A DNA stretch of 64,000 bases. Origin: JAIOQJ01 sp963718635 (GTDB lineage Bacteria > Planctomycetota > Planctomycetia > Gemmatales > Gemmataceae). The translations under genes and the position numbers were made by a program. The DNA lies in NCBI GenBank assembly GCA_963718635.1, contig OY970367.1, positions 2,790,001 to 2,854,000 on the forward strand, given 5' to 3'. This document shows positions 9,565 to 19,326 of the stretch, piece by piece; position 1 is the first letter of the stretch, and the number at the start of each line of letters is the position of its first letter. The notes under the pieces were generated by a model that ran no database searches, was not told where the DNA came from, and saw only the letters and a program-made list of their open reading frames with translations.

Positions 9565-10377
9565 TCATTCATAAAGCCGGAGCAAGAGCCATTCCATCAG
9601 CCACATCAGCGTGCTTAAACTTTGATCGCGGACATCTCGCCCCGGATCGAACTCGGAAAGGGCCATGCCGACAATCTTCTCCATTCCGATCGCTTCGATC
9701 ACCTGAATGACGAACGCCGGCGCTAGTCCAAAGGGGAGCGGGTGCGTTGTGCCTGGAAAGAAAGCGGGATCAAACACATCGCAATCGATGTCGATGAAGA
9801 TCTGGTCGGCCTTGTTGGCGAGCTCGATGATCTCGTCGATTATCTTTTTCGAATCCGCAATCACGGCATCGGCGGCGAAAACTTTCTTGTAATGAGTGGC
9901 CATCGAGGCTTGAGGCAGGAAAAGATCGCGATGGCCAACCGCGACGATTTGCGGCAATGGCGCTTCCGCATGAAGGAGAAAGTTGCCGTGCGAAAGTTCC
10001 TCCGTGCAATCGCTCAGGTTGTAAATGTCCAGATGGCCATCGAACTGAATGACGAGAGTCTTCTTCCCTAGTTCTTCGTAAACCGGCAGCACGGCCAGGT
10101 GATTGCCGCCGAGCCAAAACAAGAAATCGCCCTGCTTCAACACCTGACGCGCCGCCTGGCGACCAGTCTTGCGCCACTGGCGAATCGAGTCGAGCGCTTC
10201 GAAATTATATTCGCTGATTTGCACGTGATCCTGATACGCATGGCCACGCGTAGCGCCTTTTTCTCGGCGTGAATCGCTGATCATCTCCTGCAGGCCGTCC
10301 GACAAGAGTTCAGCGCCGCTGCCGCTGCCGGCGCTGCCGAATAGGTCGAACGGAAACACGACGGCAACAGTTTTCAT
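9565..10377 (-). CDS. Arginase/agmatinase-fold (ureohydrolase) family protein
   Basis: A 270-residue protein with the binuclear-manganese ureohydrolase motifs in order: LGGNHLA (GGxH), IQFDGHLDIY (DxHxD, with Gly where Ala is usual), IFIDIDCDVFDPAF (DxDxxDP) and a C-terminal ALSEFDPGRD. Overall similarity to true arginase or agmatinase is loose and the segment between motifs is distinctive, so the substrate (a guanidino compound or formamide-like substrate) is uncertain. Alone on the minus strand, ATG start at 10377. No polyamine or arginine genes nearby. Confidence 0.8.
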   Translation of the reverse strand: MKTVAVVFPFDLFGSAGSGSGAELLSDGLQEMISDSRREKGATRGHAYQDHVQISEYNFEALDSIRQWRKTGRQAARQVLKQGDFLFWLGGNHLAVLPVYEELGKKTLVIQFDGHLDIYNLSDCTEELSHGNFLLHAEAPLPQIVAVGHRDLFLPQASMATHYKKVFAADAVIADSKKIIDEIIELANKADQIFIDIDCDVFDPAFFPGTTHPLPFGLAPAFVIQVIEAIGMEKIVGMALSEFDPGRDVRDQSLSTLMWLMEWLLLRLYE

Positions 10378-10498
10378 GATTTGAGTTCACACAGCCAGTT
10401 GACGACTTGCGGGCACGCCGAGCAACGAAGGTACGCCAACGTATTATGTTAGTTTTGGCGAGCCGGGCTATCCCAGCTTCAGGCGCACCGAATTCGGT

Positions 10499-11640
10499 TC
10501 ACCCTGGAATATGTAGATAGACGACTGCGACACCGTTAAAGAGTGCGTGCAGGACCATCGCAGGAATCACACTTCGCGTACGAATAGTGAGCCAGCATAG
10601 GCCGAGCGCGAGGACGAACAAGGGAATGGGCGAAGGCCAGACGTTTTCGTGGATGGCGGCAAATAAGATGGCGTTAGATAAGATCCCCCGAATTTCCTGC
10701 GAACTCAGTTGTGTCCTTCTTCTCAACCATTGCGATAAAGGCACCAGGAAGAAGAAGGGCGCCACCGCCAGGACAAACACCAGCGTAGGCGGGAGCGAAG
10801 GCATTTTTCCTTCGTTGCCCTGCATCAAGGCATTAAGCAATCCTATCCCCGTATAAAGCGCCGCGGCTGCGAAAACAATCAGCAGCGCTGGGATGGCTGC
10901 ACCATCAGCGTCGTGTCATGCCGTTCAGGCGCTGGCTGCGCTTGCCAGGGAAGCAAGATGCCGCGAAAGAGAAACTCCTCGGAGATGGGCGCGCAGATCG
11001 CCGCCTGAATCGCAAAGACAACCCATTCGCGCCTTCCCGCAAGCGGGCCCAGATCCATCAGCGGATGCGTGTCCGGCGCGGAGCTTTCGAGCAGAAGGGC
11101 GGACAGAAAAACGGCAAAGACAATCGGGCTTAAGACTAGCCAGCTCAGATAGCCCGCGAGATAATTGGGACCAAGCCGTTCGCTCGATAAACCTGTCTGG
11201 ATCCAAGTCGCTTTCGTAGGAAGCCGAAGCAACGCGACCAACACCGCCAGCGCAAATGGGAAAACGAGCGTTTGACTCCATAAACCAACCAGATGAGCTG
11301 CCTGTTTGTGGCCTGGCTCATCGAAATCTTCCTTTTTGAATGTCGTCGGGAAATCGGGACCATATAGAAAGGCAAAGAACCCCGATTTGCCAAGGATGGC
11401 AGGCGCGATCATTTGCCCAATGATCAAGAAGAGCAGAAACGCCAACACGACGACAAAGCCGTTCCACGGTACGAGGCGACTGGCATAAGGCGGCAGTAGT
11501 GGTGTCAGCCGGATCCGTCGATAGATATAAGTTGCGGGAATACCCGCCACTAGAGCGAGGATCACCCACGCCGCCGCCATTTGCACCCAGGTAAGTTGCG
11601 CGCCTGACATGGATTTGTCGCGGTTCAATACTCGACCCAC
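10499..11640 (-). pseudogene. CPBP family intramembrane metalloprotease, one frameshift
   Basis: The N-terminal 250 residues (11640 to about 10895) contain about six membrane helices and the EExxxR signature in APISEEFLFRG. A second frame continues with AAIPALLIVFAAAALYTG, then NAILFAAIHENVWPSPIPLF and VIPAMVLHALFNGV, holding the FxxxH and HxxxN motifs, ending at 10499. Together they form a complete CPBP (CAAX/Abi) protein of about 380 residues. The break lies near 10893-10897. A single indel with all active-site motifs intact suggests either a very recent mutation or a sequence error. The family includes prenyl-protein proteases and bacteriocin-immunity proteins; the role here is unknown. 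Confidence 0.82.
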
Positions 11641-11642
11641 AG

Positions 11643-11728
11643 GTTAGCCGCGACGCGAAGGCTTTGCGCAGCGGAGCGCTTTCGGCAGCAATCGCTCCGC
11701 TGCGCAAAGCCTTCGCGTCGCGGCTAAC
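11643..11728. repeat. Long inverted repeat of the GTTAGCCG..CGGCTAAC family
   Basis: Arms GTTAGCCGCGACGCGAAGGC and its complement (plus a further ~15 paired bases) surround a short loop, an almost perfect 86-base hairpin. Related hairpins are at 33535-33630 and 39233-39295, with more distant ones at 44071-44245. It sits between the CPBP gene start and trpC, so it could also act as an insulating terminator. Confidence 0.8.
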
Positions 11729-11833
11729 AAGGCTTCGTTGAGTACCGGCGGCTCCGTTAGTAAGAGGAAGTCCACGCTTACTTCGTGCGTGGCTCTTGAA
11801 ACAACTTTATACGCGGGTAATTAGTTCATCACT

Positions 11834-12628
11834 ATGTCGAATATCCTCGATGCCATCGTCGCGCGAAAATGGGAAGAGATCGCTGCCGCTCGTGACGCCG
11901 TGCCGGAAACGTTTCTGGAGCAGCGACTGCGCGGGCTCTCCGCACCGCGTGATTTCACCGCGCACCTGCGCCGGCCCGGCATGCGCATCATTGCCGAAGT
12001 GAAAAAGGCATCGCCGTCGGCGGGCGTCATCCGCGCCGATTTCGATCCGGTCGCTATTGCGAAGACCTATGAAGCGCATGGCGCCGACTGCATCAGCGTG
12101 CTGACCGACCGCCCATTTTTCCAAGGCGATCTCGCTTATCTGACCGCCATTCAAGGCGAGGTCCATTTGCCGGTTTTGCGCAAGGAATTCATCCTCGACC
12201 GCTATCAACTGCTTGAAGCACGGGTCGCCGGCGCTGATGCCGTCTTGCTCATTGCCGAGATTCTGCCGGGAACGCGACTGAAGAATTTGTTTGAAGAAGC
12301 GATGCAGATTGGCCTGCATGTTCTCGTTGAGTTGCACGATGCCGAAGAACTGCCAAGGGTTCTCGATTGCGGCGCAACCTTGATCGGCATCAACAACCGC
12401 AACTTGCGCACCTTCGTAACCCGGCTGGAACAGACGCTCGATTTATTGCCGCGGATTCCCTCGGATCGTCTCGTCGTCAGCGAAAGCGGCATCAAAACGT
12501 ACGACGACCTGCAACGACTTGAAGCGGCAGGCGTTAAGGCGGTACTGGTGGGCGAATCGCTGATGCGCTCTGCCGATATCGGCGTGGCCCTCGACCGCTT
12601 GCGCGGCGTCGGGGTGCAGACGTATTGA
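11834..12628 (+). CDS. trpC: Indole-3-glycerol-phosphate synthase
   Basis: A 264-residue TIM-barrel enzyme of tryptophan synthesis that closes CdRP to indole-3-glycerol phosphate. All family motifs are present: IIAEVKKASPSAG, FDPVAIAKTYE-GADCISVLTD, LPVLRKEFILDRYQL, VLVELHD, IGINNRNLRTF, VVSESGIKT and AVLVGESLMRS. Not fused to TrpF and not next to other trp genes, as is common in planctomycetes where trp genes are scattered. ATG at 11834, normal length. Confidence 0.96.
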   Translation: MSNILDAIVARKWEEIAAARDAVPETFLEQRLRGLSAPRDFTAHLRRPGMRIIAEVKKASPSAGVIRADFDPVAIAKTYEAHGADCISVLTDRPFFQGDLAYLTAIQGEVHLPVLRKEFILDRYQLLEARVAGADAVLLIAEILPGTRLKNLFEEAMQIGLHVLVELHDAEELPRVLDCGATLIGINNRNLRTFVTRLEQTLDLLPRIPSDRLVVSESGIKTYDDLQRLEAAGVKAVLVGESLMRSADIGVALDRLRGVGVQTY

Positions 12629-13274
12629 GAGATGTAGGAACTTATTGTTACACAAGCGCTGGGTTACTTGGATTCGAGCCTGAAAGGCTCGTTCTGTCAG
12701 CCCAGGCCGAAGTCCCTGAAAGGGACGAAGGCCTGGGTTTCCGACAGCCACCGAGCATCGGCCCTGTATGGGCCGTTCCACTGAGTGCTTTGCAGAACTT
12801 CCTCCGTCCATTGCGACTGACTTCATGACATCCCATGATGGGCAAGGGGCCTTATATCGAGATGCTGCTTGAACGGCCCTTACAGGGCCGAGGGGTTGAG
12901 CCGGCGATAACCCAGGCCTCCGACCCGGCAAGCCGGGTCGGAGGCCTGGGCTGGCAGAATGAGCCTTTCAGGCTCAAAAACGTTGTGTTCCCGCGTGTCC
13001 AATATGCTCTAGGGCTGACAGAATGAGCCTTCGAGGCTCGACTCCCCATAAGCACCTAACATATACGGATCTGTGAGATGCAAGACCAATCCGAGCCGGA
13101 AAGCATAAGCGACCGATAGCGATGAAGATCCTGTGCTCACGCCGCCGGCCCGGTTCGCGCAATCTCCAGTTATGTTTCTCATCACGAATCGTATAGTCTA
13201 AGTAAGTAACGCCCATAATCGGCTTCGTTCGAGGGAATAACGATGTCTTCGACTTTTGCGCCCGTCTCCTCGTC
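12629..13274. repeat. Gene-free stretch with CCCAGGCC-type palindromes
   Basis: Two blocks of nested palindromes occupy 12670-12745 and 12862-12985, with a short remnant at 13015-13045. Recognisable units are CAGCCCAGGCC..GGCCTGGG, CGGCCCTTACAGGGCCG and GAGCCTTTCAGGCTC. The same units recur at 39655-39775 and, in tandem, at 41248-41681. No gene seen. The remaining ~200 bases before the WD40 gene show nothing else recognisable. Confidence 0.75.
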
Positions 13275-16200
13275 TTGATCTTGTGCGCCACGGCCGGTGT
13301 GGCGGCGGCTGAAAAGCACATTCCCACCGCTGACGACGTAACCGCTTTGCAGAAAAAGTTCGAGGCAGAACGTGCCTCTTCCGTCGAACAAAAGCTGCCG
13401 CCGCAGAGTCTGGACCTGTCCGACCAACTCGCGGAACGAGGCAAAGCCGCCATTGCCAGCCGTTCTTATCGCGAAGCGATGCGCCTTTATCGGGAAGCGC
13501 GCTGGCAGTTGCCCTATCTACCGCCTAACCTGCCGAAAGAAGTTTCGCGCGTTTTCGGCAGCACGCGCATGCGGCACGGCGATTGGGTCAATCAAGTTGC
13601 GTTTAGTCCCGACGGCGCCAAGCTCGCTTCCGCATCAAAGGATGGCAGTGTCAAGTTATGGGATGTCGGCAATGGCCGTGAGATTCGCACTTATCTCGGG
13701 ACCAAAGAGCCGGTCTTAACAGTCGCCTGGTCTCCCGACGGGAAGATGATCGCCTCGGCCGGCGGCAAGGACATCCACATCTGGAATCCCGAAGATGGCA
13801 AGCTGATCCATTCTCTCACCGGGCACACCGGCATCGTTCAAAGCGTTGCCTTCCGCAACGACAGCCAGACGTTGGTTTCCGGCGGCGACGATCGAAGCAT
13901 TCGCATCTGGGATCCCGAAAAGGGCACGCAGCTGCAGGTCGTCAATCCGACCCCGCAGCAACAGCTGGCGCTCATCTATCAAGTCGCTTACAGTTCCAAC
14001 GGTAAATTGATCGCAACGGTCAACGGCGATGGCAATCTTCAAGTCTGGTATCCCGATCAGCCTCCGCCTGCCCAGAAACTGGTGATGGGAACCCATGCCC
14101 ACCCCGGCGGCGCGTATCAGGTGGTCTTTAGCCCCGATATGAAAACACTCTTCACCTGTGGCGGCGACAAGGTGGCCCGGCAGTTTGGCGGCACTGGCCC
14201 GGAGGGTCAAACAATCGCCGGGTCGGGTTCGAAACTCAAAAGTTTCGACGTCAATGGCGGCGGCCATACGGAGACCGTAACTGCTTTGGCCCTCAGTCCC
14301 GATGGCAAGACATTTGTCACCGGCAGTCGCGACCGCAGCATTCGCGTGTGGGATCTGAACACCGCGAAAGTTGTGCGCACTTTGCAAGGGCACACCGATG
14401 AAGTCACCAGTCTTGCTTTCTCTAAAGACGGCAGCCAGCTTGCCTCCGCCAGCAAAGATCAAAATATCCGCATCTGGAATCTGTCTTCTTCCGATGAGCA
14501 ACGCAATTTTACCGGGCATGACGGATATGTCTGGTCGGCCATTTTCAGCAACGATGGCAAGCTGTTCGCGTCGGCCGGCGCCGACCGGACGATCATCATT
14601 CGCGATGCCGTCAGCGGCGACATCCTGAAAAAGATCCCCGCTCATGCCTTGGCCGTGACCGCGCTCGCTTTCGATCGTAGTGGAAGCCGGCTCGCTTCAT
14701 CCGGCGGCGATCAATTGGTGAAACTCTGGAACGTGAAGAGCGGCGACCTGATCAAGGAATTCAAAGGCCATACGTCAGCAGTGATGGCCGTGGCCTTTTC
14801 GGCCGACGACAAGAAGCTGCTTAGCGGCGGCGTCGATAAAATCGCCCGCCTTTGGGACATCGACAAAGGCAGCACGGAACAGACTTTTCCCGGCACACGT
14901 TCGCCCATCAGCTCGGTGGCGCTGCGGCCGGATGGCAAGCAAGCATTGATCGGCTCAGCCGACGGCATGCTGCATGTCTTTGATCTTAAGGGCGCACCGA
15001 AAGCCGTCTGCTCGATCATCGCTCATCTGTCCGGCATCGGAGCGCTCGCTTATAGTCCGCAAGGCGATCGCTTCGCAACTTGCGGCGGCGACAAGCTCGT
15101 GAAGCTCTGGAAGACGAGCGATGATGCAGCGCCTGCGATGATTGCCGAGTTGAAGGGCCATGCAAACCCCGTCACCTCGGTGGCGTTCAGTCACGATGGC
15201 CGTCTCCTGGCCTCCGGCGGAGGCGACTTGATCGTCAAAGTCTGGGATGTGCAAAACGGCACCGAGATACGCAGCTTACGCGGACATACGGACTGGGTTA
15301 GCTCGGTCGCGTTCGGCGCCGACCCGCGCTTTCTGCTTACCGCCAGCGTCGATAAGACGGTCAAGATTTTCGAACTCGGCAACGAAGAAACCTCTCCGCC
15401 AGTTGGTCATACGCGCCGGCTGAACACGGTGGCCGTCAGCCCCGATGGACGGTTGATCGCCAGCGGCTCGGACGATCGCACCATCAAGGTTTGGGACAGC
15501 GCCAGCGGCAAAGAACTCTTCACACTCGCCGAACATACGGGCGATGTGACGGCTTTGGCGTTCGATCCCAGCGGCGACAGGCTCGTATCGGGCGGCGAAG
15601 ATCGCAAAATGCGCATTTGGGATCTGAAGACGAAAAAAGTTCTGCACTCGATCGATTGCGAACGCGTCCCCGCCATCTACTATGTCGCCAAAGGCGATAA
15701 ATTCCTCGCCTGGTTTCTACGGCCCGGCATCACCAATCAGAACGCCAGCACCGCCCAAGCTTACGATAAAGAGGGCAAAGCGCTTTATGCCCTCTCGGAG
15801 CGCGAGAAGTCCGTCACCTGCCTGGCCTTCAGCGCCGACGGCCTATGGGTGGCGATGGGCTCACCAGACGGCTCGGTTCGCATTTGGGACATCGCCAAAA
15901 ACGAACGCCCTCTCGGCGGCGACATGCCGGTCCATCAAAAGGGCATCGGCGATATCGTCTTCACCCCCGATAAAAAGAAGTTGATCAGCGGCGATGAAGA
16001 CGGCGAAATCAAAATTTGGGATCTCGCCAAGAAAGAAGCGATCAAAACCATTTCCGCTCATAAGAACGGCCTGCTCGCCATCGCCATGAGCCCGCTCGGC
16101 GATCGCTTCGTCACCGTCGGCCAAAACGGAGAATTGCGCCTCTGGAACCTACAGACGGGAGAAAAAATCCGAGAATGGGAACTGCCTACGCCCATCCGCA

Positions 16201-16280
16201 ACCTCGTCTTCACCGCCGACGGCAAAAAAATTGTCACCGCCAACGGCGATACCACGCTCTACCAGATCGACCTGCCGTAA
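13275..16280 (+). CDS. Secreted WD40-repeat protein
   Basis: A protein of about 1000 residues. After a short hydrophobic start it has a helical segment (about 20-95, with ALQKKFEAERA and RLYREARWQLPY), then 14 or more WD40 repeats to the end, with units such as VAFSPDGAKLASASKDGSVK-LWDV and repeated GGDDRSIRIWD. This makes two beta-propellers. WD40 giants of this type are expanded in planctomycetes and act as interaction scaffolds; the partner is unknown. The start is uncertain: TTG at 13275 gives a stub signal sequence, the open frame continues upstream without ATG, and an ATG at 13241 is one base out of frame, so a small indel in the signal peptide region is possible. Confidence 0.88.
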   Translation: MILCATAGVAAAEKHIPTADDVTALQKKFEAERASSVEQKLPPQSLDLSDQLAERGKAAIASRSYREAMRLYREARWQLPYLPPNLPKEVSRVFGSTRMRHGDWVNQVAFSPDGAKLASASKDGSVKLWDVGNGREIRTYLGTKEPVLTVAWSPDGKMIASAGGKDIHIWNPEDGKLIHSLTGHTGIVQSVAFRNDSQTLVSGGDDRSIRIWDPEKGTQLQVVNPTPQQQLALIYQVAYSSNGKLIATVNGDGNLQVWYPDQPPPAQKLVMGTHAHPGGAYQVVFSPDMKTLFTCGGDKVARQFGGTGPEGQTIAGSGSKLKSFDVNGGGHTETVTALALSPDGKTFVTGSRDRSIRVWDLNTAKVVRTLQGHTDEVTSLAFSKDGSQLASASKDQNIRIWNLSSSDEQRNFTGHDGYVWSAIFSNDGKLFASAGADRTIIIRDAVSGDILKKIPAHALAVTALAFDRSGSRLASSGGDQLVKLWNVKSGDLIKEFKGHTSAVMAVAFSADDKKLLSGGVDKIARLWDIDKGSTEQTFPGTRSPISSVALRPDGKQALIGSADGMLHVFDLKGAPKAVCSIIAHLSGIGALAYSPQGDRFATCGGDKLVKLWKTSDDAAPAMIAELKGHANPVTSVAFSHDGRLLASGGGDLIVKVWDVQNGTEIRSLRGHTDWVSSVAFGADPRFLLTASVDKTVKIFELGNEETSPPVGHTRRLNTVAVSPDGRLIASGSDDRTIKVWDSASGKELFTLAEHTGDVTALAFDPSGDRLVSGGEDRKMRIWDLKTKKVLHSIDCERVPAIYYVAKGDKFLAWFLRPGITNQNASTAQAYDKEGKALYALSEREKSVTCLAFSADGLWVAMGSPDGSVRIWDIAKNERPLGGDMPVHQKGIGDIVFTPDKKKLISGDEDGEIKIWDLAKKEAIKTISAHKNGLLAIAMSPLGDRFVTVGQNGELRLWNLQTGEKIREWELPTPIRNLVFTADGKKIVTANGDTTLYQIDLP

Positions 16281-16283
16281 GCG

Positions 16284-16340
16284 ACGGCAGGCCGGGAGGC
16301 CCATCCCCACCCCGTGGCGGCAGGCCTCCCGGCCTGCCGT
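16284..16340. terminator. Hairpin after the WD40 gene
   Basis: Arms ACGGCAGGCCGGGAGGCC and GGCCTCCCGGCCTGCCGT are exact complements, 18 bases each, starting four bases after the WD40 stop. No T-run follows directly, so it may be a repeat that also stops transcription rather than a standard intrinsic terminator. Confidence 0.6.
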
Positions 16341-16351
16341 TTGGTCATTCG

Positions 16352-16795
16352 ATGTGTTATCTGCGAACGTCGCCACGACTTTCGGAGAACAGGACGAGTC
16401 AGCTCTATCCAACAGTCCGCTATCTCATCGTCTGTGAGAACGTGCAAACCGATTCGGACAATCCGCGCCGCGTGACGCTTGTAGGCTTGCTGAGTGCCAT
16501 TCGCACATTGGAGCAAGGGGCGTTTCCGCTGCTCTACCGCGAGATTTGCGTGTTCCTCCAGCTGACGGAGTGTCGCGGGCCCGCGGATGGACGGATCGAG
16601 ATTAATAATGCAGACTCCGGAAAGGTCGTGTTCCGCAGCCCAACGCGTATGATTCCATTTGGAAGCGACCCGCTCGAAGTAGTCGGAGCTATATTTCGGA
16701 TTCGCAACTGCCTGTTCCCGGAGCCTGGTCTGTACTGGGTTCAGTTTTGGTACAATGAGCAAATGCTGGCGCAACAGCCGTTGGTTTTGAGGTAA
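16352..16795 (+). CDS. DUF6941-like protein
   Basis: A 147-residue protein. The conserved part begins YPTVRYLIVCENVQTDSDNP and continues with VTLVGLLSAIR, FPLLYREICVFLQLTECRGP and LYWVQFWYNEQMLAQQPLVL, the pattern of the DUF6941 family of small beta-rich proteins. Function unknown. ATG at 16352 is the nearest in-frame start, leaving an N-terminal tail of about 17 residues. It is followed five bases later by another small gene, probably in one transcript. Confidence 0.65.
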   Translation: MCYLRTSPRLSENRTSQLYPTVRYLIVCENVQTDSDNPRRVTLVGLLSAIRTLEQGAFPLLYREICVFLQLTECRGPADGRIEINNADSGKVVFRSPTRMIPFGSDPLEVVGAIFRIRNCLFPEPGLYWVQFWYNEQMLAQQPLVLR

Positions 16796-16799
16796 AGCC

Positions 16800-17168
16800 A
16801 TGATGAATTCAGCGAACGCCGTCACCGGTTGCCTGCTTGTCGGCGATTACACAGATGAAGCGGAATGCCCGACGAATCTTGTGTTTCAGCGCGGCGAGGC
16901 GGTGCGCCCGCTGGTCGTCGCGGACTACTTCGACTTTTGGAGTAGGGATGAAGGCCTGAGGGAGTTTACCGTCTTGTTGAAGGACGGACGTGTCGTTGCC
17001 GTTCGCGGACATGGCTTGAAGCACGAACCGCGCCCATTAGCTGGGCAGGATATTTTTAGCGTTGTGGTCCGTTCCACGACTGCAGAAGCGCTGGTGGCCG
17101 TCTTCACAAGTGCCGAGGTCACTGCTATTTTCCACGGCGACCTCCGCACGGATCGAAAGATCGCTTAA
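16800..17168 (+). CDS. Hypothetical protein
   Basis: A 122-residue soluble protein with no recognised domain (MMNSANAVTGCLLVGDYTDE at the start; VLLKDGRVVAVRGHGLKHEP in the middle). Codon use fits its neighbours, and it starts immediately after the DUF6941-like gene, so the two are likely co-transcribed. Either of two adjacent ATGs may be used. Confidence 0.6.
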   Translation: MMNSANAVTGCLLVGDYTDEAECPTNLVFQRGEAVRPLVVADYFDFWSRDEGLREFTVLLKDGRVVAVRGHGLKHEPRPLAGQDIFSVVVRSTTAEALVAVFTSAEVTAIFHGDLRTDRKIA

Positions 17169-17732
17169 GGTGGAACGCCCAAGAGAACCCACGACAAAAA
17201 CATGCCGGCAAAAAGATAAGAGAAGCCATCTTCGATTTCATTTTTTTGCCAATTATCTTTTTGTCGGGACGATCTGTTGATTCCGCACTCCGTATTCCAC
17301 ATTCCACATTTCTTCAACGCGTTTTCCCACGAATTTCTCGCAAAGTCGCTTCCGGAAATATTTCCGGAAGCGACTTCGTTGAACTGCCACTTTGTGTCTT
17401 TCTCCTCGCGGGAAGCACCCGGCCGCTTACACGGCTCGGCTCGCCGGGCGCGCGTAGCGATAGCGCTGCCTGGCCCTGCAGGCAACGGCGTTCGACGCGC
17501 TCGGGGTCCACTACTAACTTAGGCACGCTGTTTTCGGAAATGACTTTTTTGGATTGTTGTCAGAGTCAAAACCTGGCGCGGGAAGTATTTGCAAGAGTCT
17601 TGTCAAAAGTTTTCGGACGAACTTCTCTTATCCTTCCGACTAAGCGCATACACATCAGGTTAGATACACGTCGGCACTCTCGAGAGGTACGTAGAGGGCG
17701 ATATGCAATCTACTTAAAGAGCTGGCGCCGAG
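17169..17732. other. Gene-free stretch with repeats
   Basis: Contains an inverted GGAAATATTTCC element (17319-17377), an imperfect hairpin at 17203-17268 (CAAAAAGATAA.. / TTATCTTTTTG) and a GC-rich palindrome around 17410-17445 (GGCCGCTTACACGGCTCGGC) related to ones at 8770-8850 and 39300-39330. No gene was recognised. Confidence 0.55.
17319..17377 (-). repeat. GGAAATATTTCC hairpin repeat, copy 3 (reverse)
   Basis: GCGTTTTCCCACGA at the left, then GTCGCTTCCGGAAATATTTC-CGGAAGCGAC. This is the element in opposite orientation to copies 1 and 2, with the longest stem of the family (about 15 bases per arm). Confidence 0.8.
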
Positions 17733-18157
17733 TCACGGTAGCGACGCCAGCGGAACGATGAACGGGAAGTGCAGCTTCAGGTTCGCAATGAGCTTTTGGT
17801 CGTCCGTCACCAATTCGCAACCCTCTCGCTCCGCGAGAGCCACATAGAGGCAATCGTACAGGCCGCTGCGAGTCTGAGAGAGATATCCACTGCCCGGTCC
17901 AGCAGCGGCTCGTAGTGATGCACGACAGGCGGCGTCCGCATCACGCTGCCCAGTAGCGGACGGGCATCGCCGATTGAGATGAGCTTTTGGCGCTCCGCCT
18001 TCGTGAGCGCACTTGCGACCTCACCGGAGAAGATGGACGGCGCGATCAGTTCGTGGCAGTGGTTCTGAAAGTCCGCCCGCAGCTGCATTGCCTTGCCAGA
18101 GTTGGGACGAGGGAGAACCCAGCAGAGGGCGGCGGAGACGTCGAGAACGTACATCAT
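17733..18157 (-). pseudogene. PIN-domain (VapC-like) toxin, frameshifted
   Basis: N terminus MMYVLDVSAALCWVLPRPNS carries the first PIN aspartate and the middle has IAPSIFSGEVASALTKAERQ with the conserved glutamate. After about 17870 the frame changes; the other frame continues SGLYDCLYVALAEREGCELV-TDDQKLIANL, with the remaining PIN acidic residues, ending at 17733. One indel disrupts an otherwise intact toxin RNase of about 140 residues. It overlaps the antitoxin gene start-to-stop, the classic vapBC layout. Confidence 0.8.
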
Positions 18158-18366
18158 GAATCGTCATCCGCGAGGAGCAACTGGAATGTCTCGTCGTCAA
18201 TAAGGCCGTGAGTCCGGCGGACTTGCTCGGTGATCCTGGCCGCCTGCTCGTCGACGCGGCGGGCAACTTCCTGGGCAAGCGGTGCCCGCTGGAAGGCATG
18301 TTTCAATACGGCTTCAATGTCGGCGTGATCTAAGCCGGTACGGGGGTTAGGGGTTTCGTTTATCAT
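18154..18366 (-). CDS. Antitoxin-like protein upstream of the PIN toxin
   Basis: A 70-residue acidic, mostly helical protein (MINETPNPRTGLDHADIEAV; ends FQLLLADDDS). Its stop overlaps the toxin start by four bases (ATGA type), so it takes the antitoxin position of a PIN-type pair. No standard DNA-binding motif is obvious. ATG at 18366 is chosen as the start; the longer frame upstream runs through a repeat-rich region. Confidence 0.7.
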   Translation of the reverse strand: MINETPNPRTGLDHADIEAVLKHAFQRAPLAQEVARRVDEQAARITEQVRRTHGLIDDETFQLLLADDDS

Positions 18367-18640
18367 ACGCCCATTCTTTCGCACAAGAAGTTGGCGGTCA
18401 AGCCGAGATTTGGGATAGCGGTCGATCCAAGGGCATGGCCGCAGCGCCTCCGCGCACGTCGAGACAACGACCCTAAGCTGCTCGGAACCGCAGAACCGAT
18501 TCGAAGTGCGCAGACAAATTGAGTCGTTAGCTGCGACGCGGAGAGCTTTGGCGCAGTGGCGCGCTCGCGGCGTCGCCGCGCGTTCCCGAAGACAATCAAG
18601 CGTTGCTCGTGACGGTCTACTTTTCAGATTGAGGTAGAAA

Positions 18641-18895
18641 ATGGAAACGCAGACTCCCAAAAGAGAGAAAACGAGACTCATCGAATGGGTTGCCGGCGGA
18701 CGCTATGCGGTCGCCGTGGAAATCGAAGCGACGATATTCCCGGAGCGACCAGGCGAACCCTTCCTAACCCTGCAAACGGTCCGGTTCCTGGAGCAAGTGG
18801 CGCGCGATGCTCGCGCGGGCAATCTGGAAGCCTTAACGAAAAGCGGCAAGGTTTTTGTTCAGTTCGACGCGGCGAATCAAGCCGTGCCCGCGTAA
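18641..18895 (+). CDS. Hypothetical protein
   Basis: An 84-residue protein (METQTPKREKTRLIEWVAGG; RFLEQVARDARAGNLEALTK) with no recognised domain. It starts with ATG preceded by an A-rich, purine-rich stretch (GAGGTAGAAA). Composition is consistent with coding, and it lies just before the integron remnant. Confidence 0.55.
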   Translation: METQTPKREKTRLIEWVAGGRYAVAVEIEATIFPERPGEPFLTLQTVRFLEQVARDARAGNLEALTKSGKVFVQFDAANQAVPA

Positions 18896-19113
18896 CTCCA
18901 GTGATCGACAAATGGGAGTCTACCCGGCGGAAATCCAAGCCTAACAACTATCTTCCAGCGATGTCGTTTCCAAGCGCTCCGCTGCGGCAAAGCTCGCCCC
19001 GTCGCGGCTAACGCGCCCCGTTTTTAAACAGGCTCCAAAATTGCGCCCCTCTCAATCTTTTTTCCTTGACGTTGCCGCATTCCTCCGATTAAACTCTTCT
19101 CCACTCCCAGAGA

Positions 19114-19326
19114 ATGCCCGATGCCTTCGCTTCTTCCATCGCCGAAATCAATTCCGGCCGGCACCATTCCCATGGGGCAAAGGTGATGCGCGTCGAAGAC
19201 GGCTTCGATATTCGCACGGTGCAGGAACTAATGGGTCACGCGAGCGTAGAAACCACCATGGTCTATACACACGTGTTGAACAAAGGCGGTCGGGCGGTGC
19301 GCAGTCCGCTCGACGCGCTTGGCTGA
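19114..19326 (+). pseudogene. intI: Integron integrase (IntI) C-terminal remnant
   Basis: Residues from about codon 27 on read EDGFDIRTVQELMGHASVET then TMVYTHVLNKGGRAVRSPLD-ALG. This matches the extreme C terminus of IntI tyrosine recombinases, including the LGH-type box II segment, the catalytic tyrosine in VYTHVL, and the RSPLD tail characteristic of IntI. The upstream two-thirds, including the IntI-specific insertion and catalytic Arg/His, are absent or unrecognisable before about 19180. It lies on the same strand as the cassettes, 190 bases before an attI-like site; this inverse arrangement is known for some integrons, including that of Blastopirellula marina. Clearly non-functional as it stands. 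Confidence 0.85.
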
